Origin: Labrys wisconsinensis
GTDB taxonomy: Bacteria; Pseudomonadota; Alphaproteobacteria; Rhizobiales; Labraceae
DNA length: 64,000 nt
Reading direction: 5' to 3'
NCBI RefSeq assembly: GCF_030814995.1
Contig: NZ_JAUSVX010000012.1
Span: 186,001 to 250,000 of the forward strand
Below the pieces are notes generated by a model. That model saw only the letters and a list, made by a program, of their open reading frames with translations, was not told the DNA's origin and made no database searches. This document shows, piece by piece, positions 17,023 through 27,905 of the stretch. Numbering within the stretch: position 1 is the first letter of the stretch; each line of letters opens with the position of its first letter. Position numbers and translations under genes: made by a program.

Positions 17023-18248
17023 CGCCGTCCCGCCGCGGCCTTGGGCCAGAGCACGACGAAGGAGCCGGGATGGCGCGTCAGGCCGGCCCGCGCGCCGGCC
17101 GCCTCCCCCGGGCCGAAGAAGATATCGCCGCGGGCCGGACCGACGATGGCCGAGCCGGTATCCTGGGCGATCATCAGATGGCGGAAGGGCTCGACGGCGC
17201 CGCCGGCGCCGGGAAGCTCGGCATCGACATAGACCGGCAGGCCATAGGGCCACACCGCGCGGTCCACCGCCAGGGAGCGCAGCGGCGTCAGCGGCACGCC
17301 CTCGCCGCCGATCGGCCCGAGGGCGGGATCGAGCTCGGTGGCGATGCGGAAGAAGACGAAGGAGCGGTTCTCGCGCATCACCGTGCGAGCCCGGCCGGCA
17401 TCCTCGGCCAGCCAGGCGCGCAGCACGTCCATGGTCATGGACGAGCGCGGCACGCCGCTGCGGTCGGCGGCAATGCGGCCGATGGCGGTGTAGGGCTGGC
17501 CGTTGCGCCCGTCATAGGCGAGGCGCAGCACCCGGCCGTCGGGCAGGCGCAGGCGGCCCGAGCCCTGCACCTGCATGAAGAAGCGATCGATCGGGTCGGC
17601 CAGGAAGGCCCGCTCCAGGCCCTGCCCGTCGAGGGCGCCGTCCTCGATCGCCGCACGATCGGGATAGGGCTCGAGCCCGCCGGCGGCGGTGCGGCGGGCG
17701 GCGGCATAGCCTTCGAGGCCGGCGGGCGCCTTGCCCTGGTCAAAGGTGACGAGGTCGGCCGGGCGGCCGTAGAGCGGCGTGGCGAAGCGGGCGCTGCGGG
17801 TGAGGGAGCCCACCACCTCCGGCTCGTAATAGCCGGTGAAGAAGCCGGCGCCGCCCTCGGGCGTGATGCGGAAGGCGGCGAAGTGCCGTTGGAAGAAGCG
17901 CCTGGCCGCAGCGGCGTCGCGCACGCCGGCCCGCAGCCCGGCACGGCACAGGGCGGCGAGGCGTGCCGGTGCGGGCCGGCCGGCGCGCGACGGCGCAGCC
18001 TTGCCGGCGCTGGCGCGGCAGGAGGCCATCCAGGCGCGCCAGGCCTGGCCGTGATCGTCGGCGGCCCAGCCCGGCAGGTCGGCGAAGGCGACGGGCTCGA
18101 CCCCGGCCCCGGTGACGACCGGGGCCGCGCCGGCGACATCGGGCGCCGCGCCGGCCGCCGGGCCGGCGGCGGCGAGCCCGCTCATCGCCAGGGCAGCCGC
18201 AAGGGCAATCGGCCGTTTCGCCCGCCCGTCATCTGATGTCCGTGGCAT
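17019..18248 (-). CDS. mltA: Membrane-bound lytic murein transglycosylase A (MltA)
   Basis: A 409-residue peptidoglycan lytic enzyme. It has an N-terminal signal sequence (about 1-34), an MltA domain with FFTGYYEPEVVGS, and a C-terminal 3D domain with IAQDTGSAIVGPARGDIFFG holding the catalytic and structural aspartates. No lipobox cysteine is seen, unlike E. coli MltA, so it may be soluble in the periplasm. It is encoded between timA and smr, 34 bp after timA, and overlaps smr by 4 bp. Confidence 0.93.
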   Translation of the reverse strand: MPRTSDDGRAKRPIALAAALAMSGLAAAGPAAGAAPDVAGAAPVVTGAGVEPVAFADLPGWAADDHGQAWRAWMASCRASAGKAAPSRAGRPAPARLAALCRAGLRAGVRDAAAARRFFQRHFAAFRITPEGGAGFFTGYYEPEVVGSLTRSARFATPLYGRPADLVTFDQGKAPAGLEGYAAARRTAAGGLEPYPDRAAIEDGALDGQGLERAFLADPIDRFFMQVQGSGRLRLPDGRVLRLAYDGRNGQPYTAIGRIAADRSGVPRSSMTMDVLRAWLAEDAGRARTVMRENRSFVFFRIATELDPALGPIGGEGVPLTPLRSLAVDRAVWPYGLPVYVDAELPGAGGAVEPFRHLMIAQDTGSAIVGPARGDIFFGPGEAAGARAGLTRHPGSFVVLWPKAAAGRR

Positions 18249-18282
18249 GCGGGAGGACCATGTCGGAGCCGGCGGGCCGGCG

Positions 18283-18993
18283 CTAGGCGTCTTCCGTCGC
18301 CACGAGGCGCCAGTTCGGATCGTTCACGCCGGTATCGCGCGCGAAGGTCCACAGGTCCGTCACCTCGGTGATCTTGTCGAGGCTGCCGTCGACGACGGCG
18401 CCGCCGCGGTCCTTGGTCGCCGAGATCATCTGCGAGGCGAAGCGCACGGTGACATGGGCGACCCGCCCCTTCATGCTTGCCGCGGTGATATCGGCCCTGT
18501 CGAGCGAGACGAAGCTCGACTGCACCGCCTCGCCGCGGCCCTCGCGTTCGCCGACGGCCTGCACGAAGCTGTCATAGACCTCGCGGCTGAGCAGGTTCTT
18601 GAGGGTCTTGCGGTCGCCGGCGTTGAAGGCGTTGACGATCATCTCATAGGCTGCCTTGGCGCCTGTCGTGAACACCTTGGGATCGAAGCCGGGATCCGCG
18701 GCCAGGATGGCGTCGAGGCCGGCGGCGAGCTCCGACCCCTCCTCCGCCACGCCCTTCCAGCGGAACTCCGCCGGCCCGGACTCGACCGGAGGCCGCTCCT
18801 CGGGGGCGCGTGCCGGCAACGGAATCACCTTCCCGGACTCGGGCGGCGGCGGCGTCTCCTCGCTCGTCTCGCGGCGGAACCTGTCCATCGGCGGCCGCTC
18901 GTTGCCGGTCCTTTGGCCCAGGACCGACCGCAGCCTGAAGAAGATGAAGACGGCCAGTGCGAGGAAGATGAGCGTGTAAAGATCGAATCCCAT
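18283..18993 (-). CDS. Tim44/TimA family membrane-anchored adaptor
   Basis: A 236-residue protein with one N-terminal membrane helix (LYTLIFLALAVFIFFRL), a polar proline-rich linker (about 30-80) and a Tim44-like domain (about 90-235, FTTGAKAAYEMIVNAFNAGD to TEVTDLWTFARD). Alphaproteobacterial TimA is the bacterial relative of mitochondrial Tim44. Its work is not fully known; a role as a membrane scaffold is inferred. It is divergent from fxsA and co-directional with mltA. Confidence 0.88.
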   Translation of the reverse strand: MGFDLYTLIFLALAVFIFFRLRSVLGQRTGNERPPMDRFRRETSEETPPPPESGKVIPLPARAPEERPPVESGPAEFRWKGVAEEGSELAAGLDAILAADPGFDPKVFTTGAKAAYEMIVNAFNAGDRKTLKNLLSREVYDSFVQAVGEREGRGEAVQSSFVSLDRADITAASMKGRVAHVTVRFASQMISATKDRGGAVVDGSLDKITEVTDLWTFARDTGVNDPNWRLVATEDA

Positions 18994-19115
18994 AGGACCT
19001 TCTGTTCAAGAGCCCGCGCACGAGCAGATCGGCTGTGGCATTGCCACAATCCTCTCCTATATGGAACGAACAGCGTCGCCATTCCAGTGCGAAAGCTGAG
19101 GGGACCAGAACTGCG

Positions 19116-19589
19116 ATGACCACGCAAACCCAGGCCGCCATTCCGCTCTGGCCGTTGCTCGCCGGATTGCTGGCCCTCCCCTTCGTCGAATTCGTCGCCT
19201 TCTTCTGGGTGGCCGGGCGCATCGGCCTTCTGCCGGCCCTGCTGGCGCTGGTCGCCACCTCCTTCATCGGCGTGTCGCTGCTGCGCCGCCAGGGCGGCGA
19301 GGCGCTGGCACGCCTGATCAGCGCCTTCCAGCGCGGCGAGCCGCCGCACGGGGCCGCCCGCGAGAGCTTCCTGGTGGCGCTCGGCGGCGTGCTGATGATC
19401 CTGCCGGGCTTCGTGTCGGATGCCGTCGGCTTCGCGCTGATGCTGCCGAGCCTGCTGCGCTCCTGGAGCGCCGGCACCGTGCCTGCGGAGCCCGGGCCGC
19501 GCCGGCCGCCGGCCGACCCCAACGGCCGGGTCATCGACCTCGACCGGGGCGAGTGGCGCCCGCTGGACGAGAAGCGGCCGGGCGCCTGA
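19116..19589 (+). CDS. fxsA: FxsA family membrane protein
   Basis: A 157-residue inner-membrane protein with four hydrophobic segments. The FxsA hallmark is LPFVEFVAFFWVAGRIGLLPALLALVATSFIG, then a positive loop, then FLVALGGVLMILPGFVSDAVGFALMLP. Overproduced FxsA relieves phage T7 exclusion in E. coli; its normal role is unknown. The polar tail ends PNGRVIDLDRGEWRP. The ATG at 19116 suits the family; 27 upstream in-frame codons lack coding character. Confidence 0.9.
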   Translation: MTTQTQAAIPLWPLLAGLLALPFVEFVAFFWVAGRIGLLPALLALVATSFIGVSLLRRQGGEALARLISAFQRGEPPHGAARESFLVALGGVLMILPGFVSDAVGFALMLPSLLRSWSAGTVPAEPGPRRPPADPNGRVIDLDRGEWRPLDEKRPGA

Positions 19590-19613
19590 GGCCACCCGGC
19601 CTGCCGCTCCGGC

Positions 19614-19946
19614 TCAGAAGCAACTGACGAATTCGCGCAGCACCCAGCCGCCGGCGGCCTCGCCGTGGCCCTTGGCACCGTCGATGCGAGCCCAGCGCTT
19701 GCCCTTGGCATCGTCGGCATAGGCGCCGATGTCGAGCGTGACGCCGTTGGGCAAGGTGGCGAGGATGGTCCGCCCGCCCGGCGCCGAGCGGACGTTGAGC
19801 GGCGTGCCGGTGGGGTCGGTCACCATGCACCGGTCGGCGGCGCCGGCCGGCGTGACCGCCAGCGCCAGGCAGGCGACGGCAAGGCTGGCCGACAGATGCC
19901 GGAGACCATGGCCGCGGCGGCCGGGTCCGTAGGCTGCTGGTGTCAT
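19614..19946 (-). CDS. Secreted SH3-domain protein
   Basis: A 110-residue protein with a signal peptide (about 1-36, ending TPAGA) followed by one bacterial SH3 fold (CMVTDPTGTPLNVRSAPGG, IGAYADD and GGWVLREFVSCF). Two cysteines bracket the domain and could form a disulfide. Such small SH3 proteins are periplasmic and often bind peptidoglycan peptides. It is convergent with fxsA (24 bp between stops). Function is unknown beyond the fold. Confidence 0.82.
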   Translation of the reverse strand: MTPAAYGPGRRGHGLRHLSASLAVACLALAVTPAGAADRCMVTDPTGTPLNVRSAPGGRTILATLPNGVTLDIGAYADDAKGKRWARIDGAKGHGEAAGGWVLREFVSCF

Positions 19947-20062
19947 GCTTCCCCCCTCGACGGAATGCTCCGGACCGGCGCATGAGCCGATCCGAGGAGC
20001 CTCATGGACCTTTCGGGAACCGACATGCGCCATTGCGGAGGCGCGCCCACTTGACGCGGACC

Positions 20063-20995
20063 CTATTCCGGGCCGCCGAGATGGAATATGCGCTTGGGCA
20101 CGAGCTCGCCGCGCTCGAAGTCGGCCAGGGCCACCAGCGTCCCCCCCGCCATGATCGCGGCGGTGCCATCGAAGATCGGGGCGTCGCGGCCGCGCAGGAT
20201 GACGCTCTGGCCGCGGGCGAGGCGGCCGGCATCGTGGCGTGACACCGTGACCGAGGGCAGCGATTCCAGCGCGGTCTCCACCGGCAGGAGCGCGTCCTCG
20301 ATCGGCAGCAGGCCCTCGCCGCCCTCCTTCATCGCCCGGAGCTCGTCCGGGGTCACCGCATCCTGCTCGTCGAAGGCGCCGACCACGGTCCGGCGCAGGG
20401 CGACGACATGGCCGTGGCAGCCGAGGTCCCGGCCGAGGTCGCGGGCCAGCGCCCGGACATAGGTGCCCTTGCCGCACTCGGCCTCGAACACCGTGGTGTC
20501 CGCGGTCGCCTCGACCAGCACGAGGCGATGGATCTCGATCTCGCGCGCCTCCAGCGCCACCGCCTCGCCGTCGCGTGCCAGGTCGTAGGCCCGCTCGCCG
20601 TTGATCTTGATGGCGGAGAACTGCGGCGGCACCTGGCTGATGACGCCGGTATAGCGCGGCAGCAGCGCCTCGACGGCGGCGCGCGAGGGGCGCAGCTCCG
20701 AGGTCGCCACCGGCGTGCCCTCCGTGTCGTCGGTGGTGGTCTCCACTCCCCATTGCACGGTGAAGCGATAGACCTTCCGGCCGTCCATCACATAGGGCAC
20801 GGTCTTGGTCGCCTCGCCGAGCGCGATCGGCAGCAGGCCGGAGGCGAGCGGGTCGAGCGTGCCGGCATGGCCGGCCTTCTTGGCGTTGAAGACGCGCTTG
20901 ACCACGGCGACGCCCTGCGTCGAGGTCATGCCGACCGGCTTGTCCAGGATGACCCAGCCGTGGACGTCGACCTTGGTGGAACGAGGGGCGCTCAT
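20063..20995 (-). CDS. truB: tRNA pseudouridine(55) synthase TruB
   Basis: A 310-residue enzyme that makes pseudouridine 55 in the T-loop of tRNA. It has [13 protein letters not shown], then [19 protein letters not shown] with the catalytic aspartate, and YRFTVQWG. The C-terminal region (about 240-310) resembles a PUA-like extension. The ATG overlaps the rbfA stop by 4 bp, and the gene is the last of the rimP-nusA-infB-rbfA-truB run; rpsO, a common next gene, is absent here. Confidence 0.96.
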   Translation of the reverse strand: MSAPRSTKVDVHGWVILDKPVGMTSTQGVAVVKRVFNAKKAGHAGTLDPLASGLLPIALGEATKTVPYVMDGRKVYRFTVQWGVETTTDDTEGTPVATSELRPSRAAVEALLPRYTGVISQVPPQFSAIKINGERAYDLARDGEAVALEAREIEIHRLVLVEATADTTVFEAECGKGTYVRALARDLGRDLGCHGHVVALRRTVVGAFDEQDAVTPDELRAMKEGGEGLLPIEDALLPVETALESLPSVTVSRHDAGRLARGQSVILRGRDAPIFDGTAAIMAGGTLVALADFERGELVPKRIFHLGGPE

Positions 20996-21417
20996 TTCTC
21001 GTCCTCCTCCACGTCCGGAAGGGGGTGCTCCAGGTCCCGGCGCACCTCGGGGCTGCGCAGGAGGCCGTCGACATGGCCGGCATAGTCGAAGGTCTCGTCC
21101 AGCCGGAAGCGCAGATCGGGCGTGAACTTCATGGTCAGGCGCCGCGAGATCAGGCCGCGCAGGAACTTGGCGTGCTGGGCCATGGCCTTGATGACGGCCG
21201 GCCCGTCCCGGCCGCCGAGCGGCATGAGATAGACCGTGGCGATCTTGAGATCCGGCGACATCCGCACCTCCGGCACGGTGATCACCATCTTCTCGAGGAG
21301 CGGATCGATGATCTCGCCGCGGGAAAGCACCTCGGCGATGGCGTGGCGGATCACTTCCGCGACGCGGAGCTGGCGCTGCGAGGGCGCCTTGCTGGAGGAC
21401 GGCGTCAAACGGGGCAA
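20992..21417 (-). CDS. rbfA: 30S ribosome-binding factor RbfA
   Basis: A 141-residue factor for late maturation of the 30S subunit and 16S rRNA 5' end. It contains [20 protein letters not shown] and [25 protein letters not shown] with the KH-like fold, and ends in an acidic tail (EDEK). No ATG fits the conserved N-terminus; the TTG at 21415-21417 gives [19 protein letters not shown], which agrees with relatives, with GAGGA about 11 bases upstream. Confidence 0.94.
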   Translation of the reverse strand: MPRLTPSSSKAPSQRQLRVAEVIRHAIAEVLSRGEIIDPLLEKMVITVPEVRMSPDLKIATVYLMPLGGRDGPAVIKAMAQHAKFLRGLISRRLTMKFTPDLRFRLDETFDYAGHVDGLLRSPEVRRDLEHPLPDVEEDEK

Positions 21418-21430
21418 GACAATCTCTTCC

Positions 21431-21937
21431 TCAACTGCAGAATCGGGCCCGCCGGCCCTTCATGGACGACAACCGGCCGTAGTCGAAGGATGCTTCGACG
21501 GTGTAGTCCGTCTTGCAGCCGCCACGGCTCTCGGGTACGCCGACGCTCCGATGGCACGCCAGCGTCTCGGTGCCGGGGCCGGGCTTGTCGGCGGCGCAGA
21601 CCAGCCCGGCCTTGTCGAACAGGGCGGAACTCACCTGCTTCAATCCCATCGCGCCGTCGATCCACGGCGGGAGGACCGGCATCAGGTCGACGCTGCCCGC
21701 CGCATCGGCGGTGCCGCGATCGAAGGACGCATCGAGCTCCGCCGTGCCTTCCGGACCGGACCAGAGACCGACGCGGGCATCGAAGGCGCCGACCCAGACG
21801 GCCAGCACGAGCACCACGGCGACAGCCGCGACCAGGCAACACACCAATATGGCGCTGGCGTCCCCGAGGGCGAGCGCCATGCGAAACTCCTCGAGCCGCC
21901 GCCGCATCCGCCCGCTCCGCCACCCCGACAACGACAT
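21431..21937 (-). CDS. Hypothetical single-pass membrane protein
   Basis: An unrecognised 168-residue protein between infB and rbfA on the same strand. One hydrophobic helix ([23 protein letters not shown], about 30-52) is followed by an outward-facing domain with five cysteines after the helix, which could form disulfides. The reading frame shows GC3-rich coding character. Starts at [14 protein letters not shown] or MALALGD are all possible. It interrupts the usually tight infB-rbfA spacing, so it may be a lineage-specific insertion in the operon. Confidence 0.6.
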   Translation of the reverse strand: MSLSGWRSGRMRRRLEEFRMALALGDASAILVCCLVAAVAVVLVLAVWVGAFDARVGLWSGPEGTAELDASFDRGTADAAGSVDLMPVLPPWIDGAMGLKQVSSALFDKAGLVCAADKPGPGTETLACHRSVGVPESRGGCKTDYTVEASFDYGRLSSMKGRRARFCS

Positions 21938-22086
21938 CGCGGCACGGCCAGGCCGATGCCCGGTCGCGCCGTCGAAAGCCCGGCATCGGCGCCGGCCCGG
22001 GCACCCCGCGTGGCTCTCGCCACGACGCCCGGACCCTCAAAATGTCGGCAGGCTCGGGAGAACCTGCCCCGGTCCGGCCGGACGCG

Positions 22087-25000
22087 TCAGAGCGTGCGCT
22101 TGACCTCTTCCACCCGGTAGCACTCGATCACGTCGCCGGCGCGCATGTCCTGGTAGTTCTCGAAGGCCATGCCGCATTCCTGGCCGACCTGAACTTCCTT
22201 GACCTCGTCCTTGAAGCGCTTGAGCGTCGAGAGCTTGCCCTCGTGCACCACCACGTTGTCGCGGATGAGGCGGACGCTCGCCCCGCGCTCGACGCGGCCA
22301 TCGGTGACGCGGCAGCCCGCGACCTTGCCGACCTTGGAGATGTTGAACACCTCCAGGATCTGGGCATTGCCGAGGAAGGCTTCGCGCAGGGTCGGCGCCA
22401 GCAGGCCGGAGAGCACGCCCTTCATATCGTCCACGAGATCGTAGATGATATTGTAGTAGCGGATCTCGGTGCCGGTACGCTCGGCCGCCTCGCGCGCTTC
22501 CTTGTGGGCGCGCACGTTGAAGCCGATGACCGCCGCTCCCGAAGCCTCGGCCAGCGTGATGTCCGATTCGGTGATGCCGCCGACGCCCGAATGGATGACG
22601 CGAGCCTTGACCTCGTCGTTGCCGACCTTCTCCAGCGCGCCGACGATGGCTTCGAGCGAGCCCTGCACGTCGGCCTTGATGACGAGCGGCAGCTCCTTGG
22701 CGCCGGAGCCGGACTTCAGCGCCGACATCATGTCCGCCAGGGTGCCGCGGCCGGCGCCCATGCGGGCGGCGGTGCGTTCGCGCTTCTGGCGTTCGCGATA
22801 GTCGGTGATCTCGCGGGCGCGGGCCTCGTTCTCGACCACCGCGACGCGGTCGCCCGCTTCCGGCGTGCCGTTGAAGCCGAGCACCTCGACCGGAACCGAC
22901 GGCCTCGCCTCGGCGATGGTCTCGCCGACATCGTTGACCAGGGCGCGCACGCGGCCCCACTCGGCGCCGGCGACGACGATGTCGCCGGGATGCAGCGTGC
23001 CGCGCTGGACCAGGACCGTGGCCACCGGGCCGCGGCCGCGATCGAGCTTGGCTTCGATGACCGTGCCTTCGGCGGCGCGATCCGGGTTGGCCTGCAGGTT
23101 GAGGATCTCGGCCTGCAGCTGGATAGCCTCGAGCAGCTTGTCGAGATTGGTCTTCTGCTTGGCCGAGACCTCGATCTCCAGCGTCTCGCCGCCCATCGAT
23201 TCCACCTGCACATTGTGCTGGAGGAGCTCGGTGCGCACGCGTTCCGGCTTGGCGTCGGGCTTGTCGATCTTGTTGATCGCCACGATCAGCGGCACCTTGG
23301 CGGCGACCGCGTGATTGATGGCCTCCACGGTCTGCGGCATGACGCCGTCATCGGCCGCCACCACCAGCACCACGATGTCCGTCACCTTGGCGCCGCGGGC
23401 GCGCATGGCGGTGAACGCGGCGTGGCCGGGCGTGTCGATGAAGGTGATCTTGCCGCCGAGCGGCGAGACCACCTGATAGGCGCCGATGTGCTGGGTGATG
23501 CCGCCGGCTTCGCCGGAGACGACATTGGCCGAGCGGATGGCGTCGAGCAGCGACGTCTTGCCGTGGTCGACATGGCCCATGATGGTGACGACCGGCGGAC
23601 GCGGCTCCAGATGATCGTCGATGTCGGCCTCGCCATAGAGGCCTTCCTCGACGTCGGCTTCGGAGACGCGCTTGACGGTGTGGCCGAGCTCCTCGGCGAT
23701 CAGTTGCGCGGTGTCGGCGTCGATCACGTCGTTGATCTTCTTCATCTCGCCCTGCTTCATCAGCAGGCGGATGACGTCCACGGCGCGCTCCGACATGCGG
23801 TTGGCGAGCTCCTGGATGGTGATCGCCTCCGGGATCACGACCTCGCGCGTCAGCTTCTCCTTCTGCTCCACCTGGCGATGGCCGCTCATGCGCTGGGTGC
23901 GCCGGCGGAACGAGGCGACCGAGCGGGTGCGCTCGTCGCTGTCGCCGGTAGCGCTGGTGACCGTCAGGCGGCCGCGCTGCTTGACCTCGCCGGCGCGCGG
24001 CGTCGCCTCGCGCTTGACCGGCGCCGCGCCGCGGCCACCGGGGCCGCCGGTGCGGCGGGGGCCGCGGTCGTCGTCCTCCGTGACCGCGCGGGCGCGGCTC
24101 GGACCGACGCTGCGCGTCGGCGGAGCGCCGACGGGCGATTCCGACGCGCCGAAGCCGGCGGGAGCGCCGCGGTTGAAGCCACCACCACCGCCGCCGCCGC
24201 CGCCGGGGCGGCGGTCGCCGAACGGGGCGCCGCCTTCACGCGGACCGCTGGGACGACGGTCGCCGAACGGAGCGCCGCCTTCGCGGGGGCCGCTGGGACG
24301 ACGGTCACCGAACGGAGCGCCGCCTTCGCGCGGACCGCTGGGACGACGGTCGCCGAACGGGGCGCCCTCGCGTGGGCCGCTGGGGCGAGGGGCGCCGCCC
24401 TCGCGCGGACCGCTGGGACGACGGTCGCCGAAGGGCGCACCATCCCGCTCCCTCGGGCCGGCCGGACGGCGCTCTGGAGGCGGACCGTCGCGGCGCTCCG
24501 CCGGTGCCTCGCGGGCGGGAGCCGGCGCATCGCCGAGACGGCGGCGCGCTTCCTCCTCGCCGCGGCGGCGGGTCTCCTCCTCGCGGCGGTGACGCTCGTC
24601 CTCCTCGCGCTTGCGCGCCTCGGCCGCCAGGCGCTCGGCCTCGCGGCGGGCGTCCTCGGCGGCGCGACGCTCGGCATCCTCGGCCGCGCGCTTGCGGTCC
24701 TCCGCCTCGCGGACGCGGGCATCGGCAAGGGCGCGGGTGCGGGCGTCCTTCTCATCCTCAGACAGGGTGCGCAGCACCATGCCGGGACGCGACGGGCGCT
24801 GGCCCTGCGGAGCGCCGGAGCGCTGGCCGCCGGGCGAACCCGTCGGCTGGCGCGGGGCCGGCTGGGGTGCCGCCGGGCGGGCGGGCGCCGCCGCCGGGGC
24901 GGCTGCACGGACCGGCGCGGGCGCGGGTGCGGGGGTGGGTACAGGTGCGGCCGGCGGAGCAGCGGCCACGGCCGGGCGCGGCGGCGGCACCGGCTGGACC

Positions 25001-25464
25001 GGCGCGGCGGGCGGCGGCGCAGGCGGGGTCGGGGCGGGAGCCCGTGCCACGGGCGCGGCAGGCTGGGGCGCGGCCGCGACGGGCTGCGGTGCCTGTGCCG
25101 GTGCGGCGGCCGGCTGGGGCGCCGGCGCGGCGGGCTGGGGGGCCACGGGCGGACGCGGCGGAACGGGCGCTGCGGCCGGAGCCGCCGGCGCCGGCCGCGG
25201 GGCAGCGGCCTGCGGCGGCGGCGCGGCCGGACGCGGCGGAACGGGCGGCGCCGGCGGGCGCGCCTGGACCGGGGGTGCCGGCGGCGGGGAGCTCGGGATC
25301 GGACCTGGCCGACGGCTCTTCACCGTCTCCACCACGACGGCCTTGGTGCGGCCGTGCGAAAAGTTCTGGCGCACGATGTCGGGCGCGCTCGACGGGCGCT
25401 TCAGCGTCAAGGTCTTGCTGGGCGTAACGGTCAGCGTATCGCCCGGGTTCTTCGTATCAGTCAT
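22087..25464 (-). CDS. infB: Translation initiation factor IF-2
   Basis: A 1125-residue GTPase that places initiator tRNA on the 30S subunit. The N-terminal ~500 residues are low-complexity: Pro/Ala-rich (about 45-220), a charged Arg/Glu coiled coil (about 230-310), then 15-residue [15 protein letters not shown] repeats. The G domain has [24 protein letters not shown] and NKID, followed by domains II-IV ending [14 protein letters not shown]. Length exceeds the usual 850-1000 because of the repeats. The ATG overlaps the ylxR-like stop by 4 bp. Confidence 0.97.
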   Translation of the reverse strand: MTDTKNPGDTLTVTPSKTLTLKRPSSAPDIVRQNFSHGRTKAVVVETVKSRRPGPIPSSPPPAPPVQARPPAPPVPPRPAAPPPQAAAPRPAPAAPAAAPVPPRPPVAPQPAAPAPQPAAAPAQAPQPVAAAPQPAAPVARAPAPTPPAPPPAAPVQPVPPPRPAVAAAPPAAPVPTPAPAPAPVRAAAPAAAPARPAAPQPAPRQPTGSPGGQRSGAPQGQRPSRPGMVLRTLSEDEKDARTRALADARVREAEDRKRAAEDAERRAAEDARREAERLAAEARKREEDERHRREEETRRRGEEEARRRLGDAPAPAREAPAERRDGPPPERRPAGPRERDGAPFGDRRPSGPREGGAPRPSGPREGAPFGDRRPSGPREGGAPFGDRRPSGPREGGAPFGDRRPSGPREGGAPFGDRRPGGGGGGGGGFNRGAPAGFGASESPVGAPPTRSVGPSRARAVTEDDDRGPRRTGGPGGRGAAPVKREATPRAGEVKQRGRLTVTSATGDSDERTRSVASFRRRTQRMSGHRQVEQKEKLTREVVIPEAITIQELANRMSERAVDVIRLLMKQGEMKKINDVIDADTAQLIAEELGHTVKRVSEADVEEGLYGEADIDDHLEPRPPVVTIMGHVDHGKTSLLDAIRSANVVSGEAGGITQHIGAYQVVSPLGGKITFIDTPGHAAFTAMRARGAKVTDIVVLVVAADDGVMPQTVEAINHAVAAKVPLIVAINKIDKPDAKPERVRTELLQHNVQVESMGGETLEIEVSAKQKTNLDKLLEAIQLQAEILNLQANPDRAAEGTVIEAKLDRGRGPVATVLVQRGTLHPGDIVVAGAEWGRVRALVNDVGETIAEARPSVPVEVLGFNGTPEAGDRVAVVENEARAREITDYRERQKRERTAARMGAGRGTLADMMSALKSGSGAKELPLVIKADVQGSLEAIVGALEKVGNDEVKARVIHSGVGGITESDITLAEASGAAVIGFNVRAHKEAREAAERTGTEIRYYNIIYDLVDDMKGVLSGLLAPTLREAFLGNAQILEVFNISKVGKVAGCRVTDGRVERGASVRLIRDNVVVHEGKLSTLKRFKDEVKEVQVGQECGMAFENYQDMRAGDVIECYRVEEVKRTL
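24211..24442 (-). repeat. 45-bp tandem repeats inside infB
   Basis: About five imperfect copies of a 45-bp unit encode [15 protein letters not shown] in the disordered N-terminal part of IF-2; one copy is shortened and lacks FGDRR. Near-identity at DNA level suggests recent expansion by slippage or unequal recombination. Copy number is likely to vary between strains. Confidence 0.85.
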
Positions 25465-26234
25465 TCAGTGCCAAATCCTGGGGGGTCGCCCCGGTCTCCG
25501 TCCAAACCAGCGTGTTCGCCGTCCGTCGCCGGGCGGTCAGCGTCCGTGAAGGGTTCGTCGTCAGCGTGCGACGGTGGCTCCGGGTCCGGAGCAGGCCCCG
25601 CCGAAGCAAGACCTCCATCACGCCAGAAGGCGAGCGCCGCGGCGCGATCCAGAAATCCTGCCGAAGCCGGACCCGCGCCGAGCGCTGCATGTATCACATT
25701 TGTCCGCCCCAATGCCAAATCCAATTGGCTGGACCGAAAATTCGTGATGAAGACAGGAGCGCCGCCACCCAAATAGGCGCGATGCGCCGCCGACGCAAGC
25801 TTTCTCGCCCCGTCCGGAGCGCCTTCGGCGGCCTGAATCACCGCCGTCGCCCGGCCGGCCTGGACCCGCTCCATCACCTTGGCGAAGCCGGCGACGACGA
25901 GGCCGGCCTTGTTGGCGAGACTGAGCATCTCCAGGGCACGGCGCTCGAGCAACGCCTCGATGGTGGCGCCGAGGCCGTCGGGCACCGCGACCGGCCGCTT
26001 GAGGGCACGGGCAAAGGCCTTTTTGCGCACGGCCTCGCCGAAGGCGGCGCGCGAGGCGGTGACCCAGACGCCCCGGCCGGGGAGCCGGCGCTTCAGGTCG
26101 GGCGTCAGCACGCCCTCGGCCGAGGCGACGAATCGGATCAGCTCCGCCACCGGCCGGACCAGGCGCGTGGCGACGCACAGGCGCTCCAGCGCCCGCCGAT
26201 CGTCAGCGATATCCCCGGCGTGGCTGGCGGGCAT
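25461..26234 (-). CDS. YlxR (DUF448) / L7Ae-like RNA-binding fusion protein
   Basis: A 257-residue protein with an N-terminal YlxR domain ([20 protein letters not shown], then [12 protein letters not shown]) and, from about 100, an L7Ae/YbxF-like RNA-binding domain ([21 protein letters not shown]). The C-terminal ~55 residues are acidic and disordered. The fusion is usual in alphaproteobacteria and always sits between nusA and infB. YlxR proteins bind RNA and have been tied to transcription control and RNase P; the job here is inferred from context. Confidence 0.92.
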   Translation of the reverse strand: MPASHAGDIADDRRALERLCVATRLVRPVAELIRFVASAEGVLTPDLKRRLPGRGVWVTASRAAFGEAVRKKAFARALKRPVAVPDGLGATIEALLERRALEMLSLANKAGLVVAGFAKVMERVQAGRATAVIQAAEGAPDGARKLASAAHRAYLGGGAPVFITNFRSSQLDLALGRTNVIHAALGAGPASAGFLDRAAALAFWRDGGLASAGPAPDPEPPSHADDEPFTDADRPATDGEHAGLDGDRGDPPGFGTE

Positions 26235-26240
26235 GGTGGC

Positions 26241-27869
26241 TCATGCTCCGTGCCCGGCGGCTTCGACGGCTTCGGCTCCAGCCTCGGCCCCGCTCTCGGC
26301 AGCCGCCTCGGCGGGCGCCGCCGGCGGCTCGATCCATCCGGCCTTGACGCGGGCGGCGACGATGATGGCTTCCGCCTCCTCGCGCGACAGTTCGAAGCTG
26401 TCGAGATAGCCGGGATGCTTGGTCAGCTCGCCGTCCTTGCGCTCGCTCCAGCCGACGAGGTCGTCGGTGGCGCAGCCGGCGAGGTCCTCGACCGACTTGA
26501 CGTCGTTCTCGCCGAGGGCCACCAGCATGGCCGTCGTGACGCCCTCCACGCCCTTGAGATCGTCCTCGACGCCGAGCGCCCGGCGCTTCTCGTCGAGCTC
26601 GGCCTCGATGCGGGCGAGATAGCCGCGGGCGCGGGTCTGGATCTCCGCCGCCGTGTCCTCGTCGAAACCCTCGATCGAGGCGACGTCGGAGGCGTCGACA
26701 TAGGCCACTTCCTCGACGGTGCGGAAGCCCTCGGAGGCCAGGAGCTGGCCGACGACCTCGTCGACGTTGAGGGCCTGCATGAAGGTCTGGGTGCGGGCGA
26801 CGAACTCCTTCTGGCGGCGCTCGCTCTCCTCGGCCTCGGTGAGGATGTCGATGTCCCAGCCGGTGAGCTGGGAAGCCAGGCGCACGTTCTGGCCGCGGCG
26901 GCCGATGGCGAGGGAGAGCTGCGCCTCGGGCACGACCACCTCGATCTTCTCGGAGTCCTCGTCGAGCACCACCTTGGAGACCTCGGCCGGCTGCAGCGCG
27001 TTGACGATGAAGGCTGCGACGTCGGGCGACCAGGGGATGATGTCGACCTTCTCGCCCTGCAGCTCGCCGACCACCGCCTGCACGCGCGAGCCGCGCATGC
27101 CGACGCAGGCGCCCACGGGATCGATGGAGGAATCGCGGCTGATGACGGCGATCTTGGCGCGGGAGCCGGGATCGCGGGCGACGGCCTTCACCTCGATGAT
27201 GCCGTCATAGATCTCCGGCACCTCCTGCTCGAACAGCTTGGCCATGAACTGGGGATGGGTGCGCGACAGGAACACCTGCGGGCCGCGCTGCTCGCGGCGC
27301 ACGTCGAAGAGATAGGCGCGGATGCGGTCGCCCGGCCGGAACACCTCGCGCGGCAGCAATTCGTCGCGGCGGATGATGGCCTCGCCCCGGCCGAGGTCGA
27401 CGACGACGTTGCCGTACTCGACGCGCTTGACCAGGCCGTTGACGATGGAGCCGACCCGGTCCTTGAACTCGTCGTACTGACGGTCGCGCTCGGCCTCGCG
27501 CACCTTCTGCACGATCACCTGCTTGGCCGACTGCGCCGCGATGCGGCCGAAGTCGAAGGGCGGCAGCGTCTCGGCGATCCAGTCGCCGAGCTGGGCGGCC
27601 GGGTTCTTGCGGCGGGCGTCCTCCAGGAGGATCTGCGTGGCGTCGTTCTCGATCTGCTCGACCACCTCGAGCAGGCGCGACAGGCGGATCTCGCCGGTCT
27701 TGGGGTTGATCTCGGCCCGGACCTCGGTCTCCTGGCCATAGCGCGACCGGGCCGCCTTCTGGATGGCGTCCTCCATGGCGGCGAGCACGATCTGGCGGTC
27801 GATCACCTTCTCACGGGCAACCGCGTCGGCGATCTGCAGGAGTTCAAGACGGTTCGCGCTGACGGCCAT
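26241..27869 (-). CDS. nusA: Transcription termination/antitermination factor NusA
   Basis: A 542-residue RNA polymerase-associated factor. The N-terminal polymerase-binding domain (1-125, starting [21 protein letters not shown]) is followed by S1 (about 135-200) and two KH domains with [19 protein letters not shown] and [16 protein letters not shown]. The C-terminal acidic repeats contain helix-hairpin-helix-like segments. NusA is known to regulate its own operon in E. coli; here a terminator in the rimP leader offers a similar control point. Confidence 0.97.
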   Translation of the reverse strand: MAVSANRLELLQIADAVAREKVIDRQIVLAAMEDAIQKAARSRYGQETEVRAEINPKTGEIRLSRLLEVVEQIENDATQILLEDARRKNPAAQLGDWIAETLPPFDFGRIAAQSAKQVIVQKVREAERDRQYDEFKDRVGSIVNGLVKRVEYGNVVVDLGRGEAIIRRDELLPREVFRPGDRIRAYLFDVRREQRGPQVFLSRTHPQFMAKLFEQEVPEIYDGIIEVKAVARDPGSRAKIAVISRDSSIDPVGACVGMRGSRVQAVVGELQGEKVDIIPWSPDVAAFIVNALQPAEVSKVVLDEDSEKIEVVVPEAQLSLAIGRRGQNVRLASQLTGWDIDILTEAEESERRQKEFVARTQTFMQALNVDEVVGQLLASEGFRTVEEVAYVDASDVASIEGFDEDTAAEIQTRARGYLARIEAELDEKRRALGVEDDLKGVEGVTTAMLVALGENDVKSVEDLAGCATDDLVGWSERKDGELTKHPGYLDSFELSREEAEAIIVAARVKAGWIEPPAAPAEAAAESGAEAGAEAVEAAGHGA

Positions 27870-27905
27870 GGTCGTTTCCTCTCGGGCGAATCAGAATCTT
27901 AAATT

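Noticed and set aside
24211-24442. Repeat array considered as CRISPR
   Set aside because: The units are contiguous coding repeats in frame with infB and have no unique spacers.
21025-25776. Very long plus-strand open frame opposite infB, ylxR and rbfA
   Set aside because: It is antisense to conserved genes, with low-complexity Arg/Ala/His content created by high GC third-position bias.
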